49,900 nt of DNA, from assembly GCA_009693865.1 (NCBI GenBank), contig SHWL01000013.1:1-49900 (forward strand). The letters are read 5' to 3'. The DNA is from Acetobacteraceae bacterium (lineage in GTDB: Bacteria; Pseudomonadota; Alphaproteobacteria; Acetobacterales; Acetobacteraceae). A model generated the notes under the pieces. The model was not told where the DNA came from and did not search any database. It saw nothing but the letters and a program-made list of their open reading frames with translations. Positions 7,865 to 17,061 of the stretch are shown here, piece by piece. Position 1 is the stretch's first letter. The number at the start of each line of letters is the position of its first letter. The translations under genes were made by a program, and so were the position numbers.

Positions 7865-7893
7865 TTGACAATTATCGGTTGTGGCGTTAAAAC
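7865..7893 (+). promoter_or_regulatory. Candidate promoter of the PraR-like regulator gene
   Basis: TTGACA at 7865-7870, a 17-bp spacer, then TAAAAC at 7888-7893. The -35 is a perfect consensus, the -10 only partial. The surrounding 210-bp intergenic region is clearly more AT-rich than its neighbours. It would give a leader of about 100 nt before the ATG at 8002. Confidence 0.4.
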
Positions 7894-8001
7894 AATGCTA
7901 ATGGATACGCGAGACGTGTGATCTGTCCAGTGCAATCCATATGGTTGTATGATCATCCGGTTGTATGGCCTGGTTCGAGAGATTTTGAAAGGGATGCACA
8001 C

Positions 8002-8466
8002 ATGGCTATCGCCGATCAGGCCGTCGGGGTTGACCGCGAAGGACGCCCCAGCCCGATTGATGTGCATGTCGGCTCCCGGGTGCGGTTGCGCCGAACGTTG
8101 CTGGGGATGTCACAGGAACGGTTGGGGGAAGCCCTGGGCCTCACGTTTCAGCAGGTGCAGAAATATGAACGCGGGGTGAATCGGGTCGGCGCATCCCGTC
8201 TGTTCGATCTTTCCCGCGTGCTGGATGTGCCGATCAGCTTCTTCTTCGACGATATGCCCGATAGCCTGACCTCGACATTCGGGGCACCCGCGACCCGTCG
8301 CGCGACAGGATTCGCCGAACCGTCCGACTCTTTCGCCGACGACACGCTGAACCGGCGGGAAACGCTGGAGTTGGTGCGCGCCTATTACCGCATCACTGAC
8401 CCGGCGATCCGCAAACGCGTTTTCGATCTGATCAAGTCGATGGGTCCGACCGAAGCCGTGAGCTGA
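8002..8466 (+). CDS. XRE-family regulator, PraR-like
   Basis: A 154-residue protein with a Cro/C1-type helix-turn-helix (about residues 24-78: VGSRVRLRRTLLGMSQERLG, FQQVQKYERGVNRVGASRL) and a C-terminal helical segment, matching the PraR/SinR-like regulators found throughout alphaproteobacteria. PraR in Rhizobium and Azorhizobium represses quorum-sensing and surface/biofilm or phage-like genes; the targets here are unknown. The ATG at 8002 is chosen because AAAGGGA lies about 7 nt upstream and the family begins shortly before the HTH. It has its own AT-rich promoter region after lnt. Confidence 0.88.
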   Translation: MAIADQAVGVDREGRPSPIDVHVGSRVRLRRTLLGMSQERLGEALGLTFQQVQKYERGVNRVGASRLFDLSRVLDVPISFFFDDMPDSLTSTFGAPATRRATGFAEPSDSFADDTLNRRETLELVRAYYRITDPAIRKRVFDLIKSMGPTEAVS

Positions 8467-8478
8467 CCGGCCCTCGTG

Positions 8479-8976
8479 TCACACTCGCAACTGCGGATTA
8501 TCGAACTCCGGGTTGCGGACCCGGTGCAACGCCCGAGCCAGACTCGCCGCCAGGTCGCGCTTCTCGGCCTCCCCTAACGCCCGCGCGATTTCCTCGGCGA
8601 TCCCATGCCGGCGGAGCACCAACCTGGGCACGCGTCCATCGCGCTCCTCCAACGACACGGAAAGCCATCCCGACGACAACACCATCTCCCGCCGCCGGCC
8701 GGCCGGATCGGTGCGCACGATCCGTAGTTCGTCTTCACTCAGCACGATCAACTCGCTCGCCCGGGCCTGGCGAGCGTTCAAACGCAGCATCAGTAACACC
8801 AGTCCCGCCTCGGCCACTCCAAACGGCAGGACTGGCCAGGCCCCAAGCATCGAAAACCGCAGGCCGATCACCAGAGCAAAGCCGGCGATCAGCACGATCG
8901 CCCACCGCAGCCCTCGCGAGGACGGGCTGCGGTAGGGAACGATCAACGCCTCGAAAAGGGCCGGTGTCCCACTCAG
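8479..8976 (-). CDS. DUF2244 membrane protein with probable CTG start
   Basis: A DUF2244-family protein with two membrane helices near the N-terminus (GLRWAIVLIAGFALVIGLRF and GVAEAGLVLLMLRL) and a cytoplasmic beta-rich domain (ELIVLSEDELRIVR ... RLVLRRHG). Function unknown for the family. No ATG or GTG exists in frame. A TTG at 8946 would begin MIVPYRS, but in-frame codons upstream read PALFEALIVPYRS, which resembles the conserved family start, up to a CTG at 8976 that overlaps the TGA stop of the CoA-transferase gene as CTGA. I therefore propose the CTG start, giving about 165 aa. If that is wrong, the TTG at 8946 gives 155 aa. It is translationally linked to the upstream CoA-transferase. 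Confidence 0.75.
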   Translation of the reverse strand: MSGTPALFEALIVPYRSPSSRGLRWAIVLIAGFALVIGLRFSMLGAWPVLPFGVAEAGLVLLMLRLNARQARASELIVLSEDELRIVRTDPAGRRREMVLSSGWLSVSLEERDGRVPRLVLRRHGIAEEIARALGEAEKRDLAASLARALHRVRNPEFDNPQLRV

Positions 8977-10235
8977 CCGAGGGCTCCTTCGCCGCGCAAC
9001 TTGCCGACGTCATCGCCACTCAGCCCCAGCCACTCGGCCAGCACGCTGTCGGTGTGTTCACCCAATACAGGCGAGGCCTTGATCGTCGACGGCTTGCCAT
9101 CGACCCGCACCGGCCAGCCCGGCATCTTGAAATCGCGGTGCAGGGGGTGCTTCATGGTCTGCATGATGCCGCGCTGCTCGAACGTCGCATCGTTGTGCAA
9201 CTCCATGGTGTCGAGCACCGCGCCGGCCGGGATACCGGCCTCCCCGATCAGCCGCATCGTGTCGTGCTTGCTGCGCTGGCGGGTCCAGGTAGCGATGATC
9301 TCGTCGACCTCCGCCTCGCGCGCGACACGGTCGGCGGGTGTGAGGTAGCGCTTGTCGCCGATCAGGTCCTCGCGCCCGATCAACTTCAGCAGCCGGTCCC
9401 AATGGTCGGGGTTGGCGCGGCTGGTCATGATGTAAGCGTAATCGTTCGGCCCGCCCGGTGCGCACGGATACAGGCCCATTGGCGCGTTGTTGACACCCAC
9501 GACTTTCGATCCGCCACGCTCGGCCGCTTTGCCGGTCAGGCCCTGGGTCGCGAAGTTGATCCGCATGTAATGCATGATCGCGTCCTGCATCGCGACCTGG
9601 AGGCGATGTCCCTCGCCCGTTTCGCGCCGCTTGAACAACGCGCCGAGGATAGTAATCGCCATGAGCATGCCGGTGCCGGTGTCGCCAAGCGAAATGCCCG
9701 GCCGCGTTGGGGGGCCGTCCCGATCGCCAGTGACGCTGAACGTGCCGCCGCAGGCTTGCGCGATCATGTCGAAGGCCAGGTTCTTTTCGTATGGGCTTCC
9801 CTCGCCGAACCCTTTCACCTGGGCGTAAATAATCCCGGGGTTCAGCGCTTTCACCACATCGTAGCCAAGGCCCAGACGTTCGATCGCGCCGGGAGCAAAG
9901 TTCTCGATGGTGACGTCGGCCTTTTTCAGCATGTCCTTGACGAGGTTCAGGCCGCTCGCGGATTTCAGATCGACCGTGATCGACTTCTTGTTGGCGTTGA
10001 ACACGTGGAAATAATAGGGATCGGTGTCTGGCAGTCCGGGCCGCAGGCGGCGCCCAGGATCGCCCATTTTCGGGTTCTCGATTTTCACCACGTCGGCGCC
10101 GAGCCATGCCAGGGCTTCGGTGCATGACGGTCCGGCCTCGAACTGCGTGAAATCGACGATCCTGACGCCGGAAAGGAATTTGAACTCGGCTGTGACGCCC
10201 TGGGGCACTGTCGAGACCGTTGTGCTGTCGTTCAT
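8973..10235 (-). CDS. CaiB/BaiF (class III) CoA-transferase
   Basis: A 420-residue family III CoA-transferase of the formyl-CoA:oxalate CoA-transferase (Frc) type. Visible family elements are LSGVRIVDFTQFEAGPSCTE (about 21-40), GADVVKIENPKMGDPGR, the probable catalytic Asp156 in NLAFDMIAQACGG, and GDTGTGMLMAITILGAL. These enzymes move CoA between carboxylates by aspartyl-anhydride intermediates. Start at 10235 is supported by GAGGAG 8 nt upstream; a longer frame to 10283 lacks a site. It is divergent from an MFS carrier of the oxalate/formate-antiporter-like type, suggesting uptake plus CoA activation of a small carboxylate. The DUF2244 gene overlaps its stop by 4 bp. Confidence 0.9.
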   Translation of the reverse strand: MNDSTTVSTVPQGVTAEFKFLSGVRIVDFTQFEAGPSCTEALAWLGADVVKIENPKMGDPGRRLRPGLPDTDPYYFHVFNANKKSITVDLKSASGLNLVKDMLKKADVTIENFAPGAIERLGLGYDVVKALNPGIIYAQVKGFGEGSPYEKNLAFDMIAQACGGTFSVTGDRDGPPTRPGISLGDTGTGMLMAITILGALFKRRETGEGHRLQVAMQDAIMHYMRINFATQGLTGKAAERGGSKVVGVNNAPMGLYPCAPGGPNDYAYIMTSRANPDHWDRLLKLIGREDLIGDKRYLTPADRVAREAEVDEIIATWTRQRSKHDTMRLIGEAGIPAGAVLDTMELHNDATFEQRGIMQTMKHPLHRDFKMPGWPVRVDGKPSTIKASPVLGEHTDSVLAEWLGLSGDDVGKLRGEGALG

Positions 10236-10442
10236 GTGCGTGGCTCCTCGCCTTGAGAATGTGTCTTGAAGCGAGCCTGCCATACCATCGTCGTTTCGGC
10301 CAGCGGGACAGTCTGAGCGCGAAGCCGCATTTTACGTGTCCCCGCAACCGATGGTCGCCGTTGAACGCGCACTCATCACGCCAAAGGGAGGCAGCCATGC
10401 GCGCCCGCATGGCGTTTGGGGCTGACGGGAAAGACGGTCCTT

Positions 10443-10484
10443 CTTTATCTTCTGCTCATCGTACTTTATCTTCTGCTCATCGTA
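10443..10484. repeat. Perfect 21-bp tandem duplication before the MFS gene
   Basis: Two identical 21-bp units (10443-10463 and 10464-10484, each beginning CTTTATCTTCTGCTCATC) abut directly upstream of the AGAAGGA ribosome-binding site of the MFS gene. It lies in the untranslated leader or promoter of that gene, so copy number could affect expression. Confidence 0.8.
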
Positions 10485-10497
10485 GAAGGATTTGTTC

Positions 10498-11784
10498 ATG
10501 ACGCCAGCCAGACTCGCGAGGATATTTTCAGGCCGCTTTCACTATGCCTGGGTCGTTCTCGCCGTCGTGTTCGTGTCGATGCTCGCGGGGGTCAGCGTTC
10601 GCGCCGCGCCAGGCGTGATGATTGGCCCCCTGCAGCGCGCATTCGGCTGGGATATCAGCACGATTTCGGCGGCGATTTCGGTCAACATCATGCTGATGGG
10701 CCTGATCGGCCCCTTCATGGCGGGCATGATGCAAAGCCTCGGCCTGAAACGCACGATGATCGGGGCGCTGCTGGTGCTCATGAGCGGCACGGGATTGTCG
10801 ATGTTCATGACTTCGCCCTGGCAGTTGTTCCTGACCTGGGGCGTGTTGGTGGGCATCGGTGCCGGCGCGGGGGCGGTCGGGTTCGCGGGAGCGGTGGCAA
10901 ACCGCTGGTTCCTGAAGCGGACCGGTTTCGCGGCCGGGCTGTTGTTCGCCGCCAACGCCGCAGGGCAGTTGATCTTTCTGCCAGTGCTGGCCTGGTTGGC
11001 GAATCGTTACGGCTGGCAGGGTGTGTCGATCGGTACTACCGCGGCGATCGCCTGCGTCATTCCCCTGGTGATCTGGCTGCTCCCGGAATCCCCAGAGGAC
11101 ATTGGCGTGGCTGCCTATGGCGGTCACGAGATTGTTCCCGAACGAGATAATTACGCGCCTGGCGGAAACATGTTCGCGGTCGCGATCAATGCGCTGATCC
11201 GGGCCTCGAGGTCGATGGATTTCTGGCTGTTGTGCCTGACGTTCGGCATTTGCGGGCTGTCGACAAATGGGCTGATCAACACGCATTTGATCGCTTATTG
11301 CATGGATGAAGGCATTCCCGAATTTCAGGGCGCGTCGATCCTGGCGGGCATCGGATTGTTCAGTCTGTTTGGCTCGATGGCGTCAGGTTGGTTGTGCGAT
11401 CGATACAGTCCCCGGGTGTTGCTGTTCTGGTATTACAGCTTGCGCGGGGTGTCGCTCGTGTTGATCCCGTTCAGCCCCTTCGATGGCGCCAGCCTGGCAG
11501 TGTTCGCGGTATTCTATGGGCTGGACTGGGTGGCGACGGGGCCCGCGACTTTCTCCTTGACCAACGAGGTGTTCGGACGGCGAGACGCTCCGGTGATCGT
11601 GTCATGGATATTCCTGGCGCACCAGATCGGCGGCTCGATCGCGGCGTTCGGCGCGGGCGCGGTGCGAAGCGCGTCGGGCAGCTATTTGCTGGCGTTTCTG
11701 GCCAGCGGCGTGGCTTGCCTGGCGGCCTCCATGCTGGTGCTGCGGATCACGCCGAGGGGCAAGCTGGTGACCGCGGCGGAGTGA
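10498..11784 (+). CDS. MFS transporter, oxalate/formate antiporter-like
   Basis: A 428-residue major facilitator with twelve predicted membrane helices. It begins with a short cytoplasmic tail, and the first helix is FHYAWVVLAVVFVSMLAGV. The loop 2-3 region (GPFMAGMMQSLGLKRTMIG) and the matching loop 8-9 (SMASGWLCDRYSPRVLLFW) follow the MFS pattern. The opening HYAWVVLAVVF and overall layout resemble the OFA (oxalate/formate antiporter) and monocarboxylate carrier branch. The ATG at 10498 has AGAAGGA 7 nt upstream; the TTG two codons earlier does not. It is divergent from a CaiB/BaiF CoA-transferase with 262 bp between the two starts. Substrate is inferred, not shown. Confidence 0.87.
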   Translation: MTPARLARIFSGRFHYAWVVLAVVFVSMLAGVSVRAAPGVMIGPLQRAFGWDISTISAAISVNIMLMGLIGPFMAGMMQSLGLKRTMIGALLVLMSGTGLSMFMTSPWQLFLTWGVLVGIGAGAGAVGFAGAVANRWFLKRTGFAAGLLFAANAAGQLIFLPVLAWLANRYGWQGVSIGTTAAIACVIPLVIWLLPESPEDIGVAAYGGHEIVPERDNYAPGGNMFAVAINALIRASRSMDFWLLCLTFGICGLSTNGLINTHLIAYCMDEGIPEFQGASILAGIGLFSLFGSMASGWLCDRYSPRVLLFWYYSLRGVSLVLIPFSPFDGASLAVFAVFYGLDWVATGPATFSLTNEVFGRRDAPVIVSWIFLAHQIGGSIAAFGAGAVRSASGSYLLAFLASGVACLAASMLVLRITPRGKLVTAAE

Positions 11785-11874
11785 GGCGCCCGATTGGCAT
11801 CGTCACCTTCCCCATGCTGATATGTTGAGGTCTCGCCCTCGCGCGGGGCCAGCGGCATGAGGGAGGAAATGAAA

Positions 11875-12492
11875 ATGACCGCGACCAGCGACGACGAGAT
11901 TTGCACCGCCCGCATTGAGATGATCGACAGCGACCCCTTGATCTGGCGGGAAGTTGAGGTGCCAACCTCCAACACGCTTTGGGATCTGCACGACATCGTC
12001 CAGAGCGTTATGAATTGGCAAGATTATCACCTATGGGAATTCACGATCGGTAAGCAGCGGTTCGGACCGCCAAGCGATGAGAATTTTGGCATGGAGCCAG
12101 TAACCGACGCGGCCATGGCCCATCTCCGCGATGTCCTGAACCCACGAAGGACCACGATTCGCTATCTGTACGATTTCGGCGACAATTGGGAGCATCGGCT
12201 CATTGTCTCCAGGATCCGCCCTGGCGAACCGGATGTCGCGTACCCGCGCCTGGCCGGTGGGGAAAGAAACGCGCCGCCAGAGGACTGCGGCGGCATTTAC
12301 GGTTTTTATGACAAGCTCGCCATCGCCGCCGATCGCAAGGCCCGTGAACATCACGAGATAAAGCGATGGCTGGGGCAATACGACCCGAATCGTTTCGAAG
12401 AACGGCGTATCAAAATCGCACTCGGCCGTATCGCGAAAGCCGGGCAGGTGCTGAAAAAGGGTAAGTCCACGACTGCCTCCCGGCGTCGATAG
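11875..12492 (+). CDS. Plasmid pRiA4b ORF-3 family protein
   Basis: A 205-residue protein of the PRiA4_ORF3 family, recognisable from ARIEMIDSDPLIWREVEVP near the N-terminus, TLWDLHDIVQSVMNWQDYHLWEF, and RYLYDFGDNWEHRLIVSRI followed by RLAGGERNAPPEDCGGIYGF. The family is widespread on plasmids and chromosomes; its biochemical role is not established, though some members accompany mobile elements. The ATG at 11875 is chosen because GGAGG ends 8 nt upstream; two earlier in-frame ATGs sit on or before that site. The C-terminus is strongly basic, compatible with nucleic-acid contact. It stands alone between the MFS gene and a convergent acyl-CoA dehydrogenase gene. Confidence 0.88.
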   Translation: MTATSDDEICTARIEMIDSDPLIWREVEVPTSNTLWDLHDIVQSVMNWQDYHLWEFTIGKQRFGPPSDENFGMEPVTDAAMAHLRDVLNPRRTTIRYLYDFGDNWEHRLIVSRIRPGEPDVAYPRLAGGERNAPPEDCGGIYGFYDKLAIAADRKAREHHEIKRWLGQYDPNRFEERRIKIALGRIAKAGQVLKKGKSTTASRRR

Positions 12493-12532
12493 CGCTCGCC
12501 GGTTGAGAAACAGGAGGCAGCGTTCGAGGCTG

Positions 12533-13531
12533 TTACCCTCCGGCCCGCCCCAACCGTGCCTGCCGCGCCAGCCTGGGCCCCCTCGCCACACCGAATGTCG
12601 CTTCAATGTCACCAAGCAACGTCATAACCGCCACGTCATTCGCTGGCCCCTGCGCGGCGACATGCGCATGGGCCAAACGCAGCATCTCGGCGGCGAGCAA
12701 GCGAAGGCCAACCAATGTCGCCGATCCCATATCGACCCGGCCTTGATCCAGTGGGACGACGACCGCCATGGCGCCCGCTTCGAAGACCGCGGCCAGCGCC
12801 ACGATTCCGCCCAACGAAAGCGCGGCGTCATCGCTTGGCTCACCGCCGCGACGGAGGCGATTCAAAAGGAAACGGAACGCGCCCAACGTACCAAATGTTC
12901 CAACCGCGTCTTCCACATCGCGAAACGGCAGTGCCATCCTGTCATACGCCGCGCCCTCCGAGCCAAGCAGCGCGGTCGTGGGAACCTCGCAACCTTCGAG
13001 CCGGACATGACAGTGACGGGAGGGCCGCAAAGCATGAAACCCGGGCATGTCTTTCAACGTAAGACCAGGCGTTCCGCGCGGCACCAGGAACATGCTGTAT
13101 CGCTTCCGGCCGGCCTCCTCCGCGGTGATCGCCAGCACAATCAGAACATCGGCGATCGGGCCGTTGCTGCACCACGCCTTTTCGCCAGAGATGCGCCAGC
13201 CGTCAGCGAAACGTTCCGCTCGCGTCGTCAGTTGTTTTGGATGAGCGCCCACACCCGGTTCCGAGATCGCGACCGCCGCCGTCCTGCCAAGCCATGCGGC
13301 CTTTTGCGCCTCTGACCCGAACCCGTCGACGAACCAGCGCCCGGTCATCTGCCGCCCGCCCCAGACTCCGCCGACTCCCAGGAGCCCGGTTCGTTCCGTC
13401 AGCGCTGCTTTGATCCGCGCGATCTCCAGGTACGATTGGCACGGAGCCAGAAGTCCGGCCTCCGCCATGCCCGGTATCGCGTCAGTGGCCGGGTCAGGGC
13501 AAAGCCGATGCCATGTTTCGATCGCTTCCAT
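12533..13531 (-). CDS. Acyl-CoA dehydrogenase family protein, short form
   Basis: A 332-residue acyl-CoA dehydrogenase fold protein. The middle beta-domain is clear: AVAISEPGVGAHPKQLTTRAER, GWRISGEKAWCSNGPIADVL, RYSMFLVPRGTPGLTLKDMPGFHALRPSRHCHVRLEGCEVP. A helical C-terminal domain follows. It is about 50 residues shorter than usual, with an abbreviated N-terminal helical domain, and I cannot place the catalytic glutamate, so activity is uncertain. The ATG directly follows the TGA of the SNF2 helicase gene (TGAATG), suggesting translational reinitiation. That pairing of an FAD enzyme with a helicase is probably transcriptional convenience rather than function. Confidence 0.8.
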   Translation of the reverse strand: MEAIETWHRLCPDPATDAIPGMAEAGLLAPCQSYLEIARIKAALTERTGLLGVGGVWGGRQMTGRWFVDGFGSEAQKAAWLGRTAAVAISEPGVGAHPKQLTTRAERFADGWRISGEKAWCSNGPIADVLIVLAITAEEAGRKRYSMFLVPRGTPGLTLKDMPGFHALRPSRHCHVRLEGCEVPTTALLGSEGAAYDRMALPFRDVEDAVGTFGTLGAFRFLLNRLRRGGEPSDDAALSLGGIVALAAVFEAGAMAVVVPLDQGRVDMGSATLVGLRLLAAEMLRLAHAHVAAQGPANDVAVMTLLGDIEATFGVARGPRLARQARLGRAGG

Positions 13532-16500
13532 TCAGGCCCTCGCACGTCGCGGCAGCGCATGCGCGTCTGGCGCGAACAGAGCCTCGATGTCCTCCATCGT
13601 CATTTTCAGCGCGCCACCTTGTTCGGCGGCCATGACGGCGTTCACCAATGCGCGCTTCCTTTGTTTCAACTGTTCCATCTTTTCCTCGATCGTGCCGAGG
13701 GTCACCAGGCGATGAACGAACACCTTCTTGGACTGGCCGATGCGGTGCGCGCGATCGGTGGCCTGATCCTCGGCGGCCGGATTCCACCACGGATCGTAAT
13801 GGATGACCGTATCCGCCGCCGTCAGATTTAAACCGACCCCGCCCGCTTTCAGGCTGATCAGGAACACCGGCACCTTTCCCGCCTGGAAATTTTTCACCGG
13901 CGTCCTGCGGTCTCTGGTATCGCCGGTCAGCATCACATACTCGATCTTCTCGTCCCACAATCGTTGCTCGATCAAAGCGAGCATCTCGGTGAACTGCGAG
14001 AACAACAGGATACGCCGTCCCTCGGAAATCATGATCGGCAGCATCTCCATCAATCGGTCGAGTTTCGCGGAGCCCGCCTTTGCCTTTTCCACCGCCTTCA
14101 GCTTCAGCAGTCTGGGATCGCAGCAGGCTTGCCGCATCTTCAATAGCGCATCCAGAATGATTATCCCCGAGCGCGCCAGGCCTTTATCGGCGATCGCCGC
14201 CCGAACCCGAGAATGCATCGCCAGCCGGATGCCGTCGTAGATCGCGCGTTGTGCCTGCTCCATTTCCACGACTTCGGAGATTTCGGTCTTTGGCGGCAGT
14301 TCGGTCGCGACCTCGTCCTTGGTGCGGCGAAGCATGAACGGGCGGACCCGTTTGTTGAGCATGATCTGGCGGTCGACATCTCCGTGTTTCTCGATCGGCG
14401 TGCGGTAGCGTGCCCGGAAGCCGCGTTGCGAGCCCAGGAACCCGGGCGAGAGGAAATCGAATAGCGACCACAATTCGCCCAGGTGGTTTTGCAAGGGCGT
14501 GCCGGACAGGCACAGGCGCTGGCGAGCCTTCAACCGCAAGGCCTGACGCGTCGTTTCGGCATTGGGATTCTTTATCGTCTGCGCCTCATCCAGGATCACC
14601 GCGTGCCACACCCGATCCACCAGGACCGCGTGATCGCGGGCGAGCAGCGGGTAGGTCGTCAGGATCAGATCGTGGTCCTTGATTTCCCTGAAGCGCTCTT
14701 TCCGCGCCGGACCATGCAATGGCAGGACGCGCAGGGACGGGGCGAATTTCTCCGCCTCCATCGTCCAGTTCGGGATCAGGCTGGTTGGACAAACGATCAG
14801 CGCTGGCGTGGTGAGCCGTCCTTCCGCCTGGTCGATCAGGAGATGCGCCAGCGTTTGCACCGTTTTACCAAGCCCCATGTCGTCGGCGAGGATGCCGCCG
14901 AGTTCCGCGCCTCGCAGGAACTGCAACCAATCCACGCCTCGCGCCTGATATTCGCGCAACGATCCATGAAACGATGCCGGAACAATCGCCTCGGGTATCG
15001 TTCCGCCCGCCTGGCGCAGTTGCCGGCCCAAAGCGCGAAGCGCTTCACCGCCGGTGAGATCGAGATTGGCGCGTTCTTCAAGCTCGGCGAGATTGGCGGC
15101 ATCGAGGCGGGAGAACCCGATTCGATCGCCATCGACACCGATTCCGCCACCGGCGTACAGCTCCATCAACGCGCGCAACGTTGGCCGGATACGGCCAAGC
15201 GGCAGCGACAACAGGCGTCCATCCGGCAATTGCAACAAGAACGGCGTGTCGTCGTCTCCGTCCATTGTCATCGCCGGGTCTGGCTCGGTGATCAACCGGA
15301 TCAACGCCGGCACGAGGTCGACGGTTTCGCCTGCGATCTGGACGCCGAGATGCAATTCCAGCCAATCGATGCCGCTGCGTTCCTCCAGCCGGCCCGTGAC
15401 CTCGCTGTCCGGGGTCACGACGCGGATCGGGAACCCATCGTCGACCTCAATCTCCCAGCCCTCGGCGCGCAGTTCCGGGACGGCGTGCAGAACGATCGAA
15501 AGCCAGTTCGGCGCGCCAGCGGATTCCTGAAGGGCGAAATCGTCGGTGTGCGCGTGCTGATAGTAAACCGGCGCCAATTGCGCGACGCGCCCCAGGCCCA
15601 AAAGCGTCAGTGCTTCGATCGCCTTTTGCTCACCCGCCCGATCGCGCGCCAGATCGAATAGTTTGCCGTCATGGGAGACGCGTCTGGCGGCGGGTCTGAT
15701 CGTGCTCGGAACCTCCAGTTGGCGATAACGGAACGACAACCGCGCAAGAGGGACTTCGTACAGGCCACCGCCAATGTGGCGGGCGGAACCGCGACCATGC
15801 GCGGGATCGACCGGCAGTGTCCCGTTGATCAGCCGCAAGCGAGGTTGCGCCCGTCCGGCGATCCGCTCCGCCGCGGGGAGGGTTTGCGGCACCGGCACCG
15901 GCAGCGATGGCAAACGCTGACGCAGTTCCGCACTGACGCGCTCCGCCAGTTCCGGCGGCACCGGGGGCGAGCCCAGTAATCGCGCCGCGGCCCGCACCGG
16001 CAGGTCCAGCGCGATCGGGCCGACGGCACCGGTTCTGGGCGCGGCATACCAAAGCATTGTGGCGTCGAGCGGCACCAACCCGTCCTCCAGCGCCAGGATC
16101 GTGTGCTGGGTGCCGTCCGGCGCGAGTTTCCAGACCACGCTCCCGGCGCGCGCCGGCCCTTCGGTTACACGCGGTCCGTCAGGCGTGCCCCAAAAAGACC
16201 GGCCGGTCGCGATGATACGGCGTAACGTGTCGACCGGATCTTCGTCGCCCGCGCCATTCCACCCACCTATGGTGGCCCGGCGGAGACGCGCCAGGATCAT
16301 CCGATCGGAAGGCCGCAGGTACCGGGCCGGCGCGCCCACCTGATGCAACGCGAATTGCTTCGGATGACTGATTTTTCCGGTCGCAAGCAGTCGCACCGAG
16401 AAGGGCCGGACCGACAGGGTGGCCCCGCCCTTTGTTCCGTTCGGGGCGACATCCGCCGTGGACAGCACGTAGTGCAGACGTTGATGAACCGACGGTGGAA

Positions 16501-16963
16501 AATCCTCGGAATCCAGACCATCGTCCCCGGGCAGCGAAGACAGCCAGCCGGCGAGATCGTAAGGCAGCGACGTGTCTCCGGCCGCTCGCATGGGCGGCGC
16601 AGGGATCAGAGGCGCGGCGTCGGGCTTATCAGCCGCCAATTCCTCCCGATGCGCGGCGACCAGGACGGCGGCGACGTGTTTGCAATCGCGGCCGATTGGG
16701 CAGGAGCACATTCCCGCGATGGCAAGCTTGCCGTCGCGGCGGCGGCCCACGGCAATGCGCTGGGTGTACGGATCAGGCGCGGTGCCCTGGGTTTCCGCCG
16801 ATATCAGCGCGCCCTGCTGGGTAATCCGCAGATTCCGCACCCGCCCGCGCAGTTCATAGATACGGCCCGCCTCCAGCGTGGCTGGGGCGAAGACCGGGCG
16901 GATGGCGCCATCCGTCAGGACGAGCGAAGGATCGATAGCGAGAGCAACTGGCACAACATGCAT
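13532..16963 (-). CDS. SWIM zinc-finger SNF2-family helicase-like ATPase
   Basis: An 1143-residue SNF2/Rad54-like DNA translocase. A SWIM zinc finger lies near residue 88 (CSCPIGRDCKHVAAVL). A long middle region (about 100-640) resembles the bacterial SNF2-associated segment. The helicase core follows: motif I DDMGLGKTVQTL (about 690-705), motif II DEAQTIKN (about 790), motif III LSGTPLQNHLGELWS, and the C-terminal lobe with LFSQFTEML, LKAGGVGLNLTAADTVIHYDPWWNP and HRIGQSKKV (about 1072). Such proteins remodel protein-DNA complexes; RapA-like and repair roles have been proposed. The start is MHVVPVAL at 16963, without an obvious ribosome-binding site. It is divergent from the aminotransferase gene across 98 bp. 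Confidence 0.93.
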   Translation of the reverse strand: MHVVPVALAIDPSLVLTDGAIRPVFAPATLEAGRIYELRGRVRNLRITQQGALISAETQGTAPDPYTQRIAVGRRRDGKLAIAGMCSCPIGRDCKHVAAVLVAAHREELAADKPDAAPLIPAPPMRAAGDTSLPYDLAGWLSSLPGDDGLDSEDFPPSVHQRLHYVLSTADVAPNGTKGGATLSVRPFSVRLLATGKISHPKQFALHQVGAPARYLRPSDRMILARLRRATIGGWNGAGDEDPVDTLRRIIATGRSFWGTPDGPRVTEGPARAGSVVWKLAPDGTQHTILALEDGLVPLDATMLWYAAPRTGAVGPIALDLPVRAAARLLGSPPVPPELAERVSAELRQRLPSLPVPVPQTLPAAERIAGRAQPRLRLINGTLPVDPAHGRGSARHIGGGLYEVPLARLSFRYRQLEVPSTIRPAARRVSHDGKLFDLARDRAGEQKAIEALTLLGLGRVAQLAPVYYQHAHTDDFALQESAGAPNWLSIVLHAVPELRAEGWEIEVDDGFPIRVVTPDSEVTGRLEERSGIDWLELHLGVQIAGETVDLVPALIRLITEPDPAMTMDGDDDTPFLLQLPDGRLLSLPLGRIRPTLRALMELYAGGGIGVDGDRIGFSRLDAANLAELEERANLDLTGGEALRALGRQLRQAGGTIPEAIVPASFHGSLREYQARGVDWLQFLRGAELGGILADDMGLGKTVQTLAHLLIDQAEGRLTTPALIVCPTSLIPNWTMEAEKFAPSLRVLPLHGPARKERFREIKDHDLILTTYPLLARDHAVLVDRVWHAVILDEAQTIKNPNAETTRQALRLKARQRLCLSGTPLQNHLGELWSLFDFLSPGFLGSQRGFRARYRTPIEKHGDVDRQIMLNKRVRPFMLRRTKDEVATELPPKTEISEVVEMEQAQRAIYDGIRLAMHSRVRAAIADKGLARSGIIILDALLKMRQACCDPRLLKLKAVEKAKAGSAKLDRLMEMLPIMISEGRRILLFSQFTEMLALIEQRLWDEKIEYVMLTGDTRDRRTPVKNFQAGKVPVFLISLKAGGVGLNLTAADTVIHYDPWWNPAAEDQATDRAHRIGQSKKVFVHRLVTLGTIEEKMEQLKQRKRALVNAVMAAEQGGALKMTMEDIEALFAPDAHALPRRARA

Positions 16964-17061
16964 CGCATTAGCATGGAAGCATGCGTCGAGTCGGCGCCAG
17001 CTTGCATGGCAGCCTCCGAAAATGGTCTTTTCTCGCCATGTGATGTCAGGGGAGACGGACG

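Noticed and set aside
8964-10127. Long + strand frame of 387 codons
   Set aside because: It is antisense to the clear CaiB/BaiF CoA-transferase; a GC-rich third-position shadow without any domain.
14483-15661. Long + strand frame of 392 codons
   Set aside because: Antisense to the SNF2 helicase gene, with no recognisable domain.
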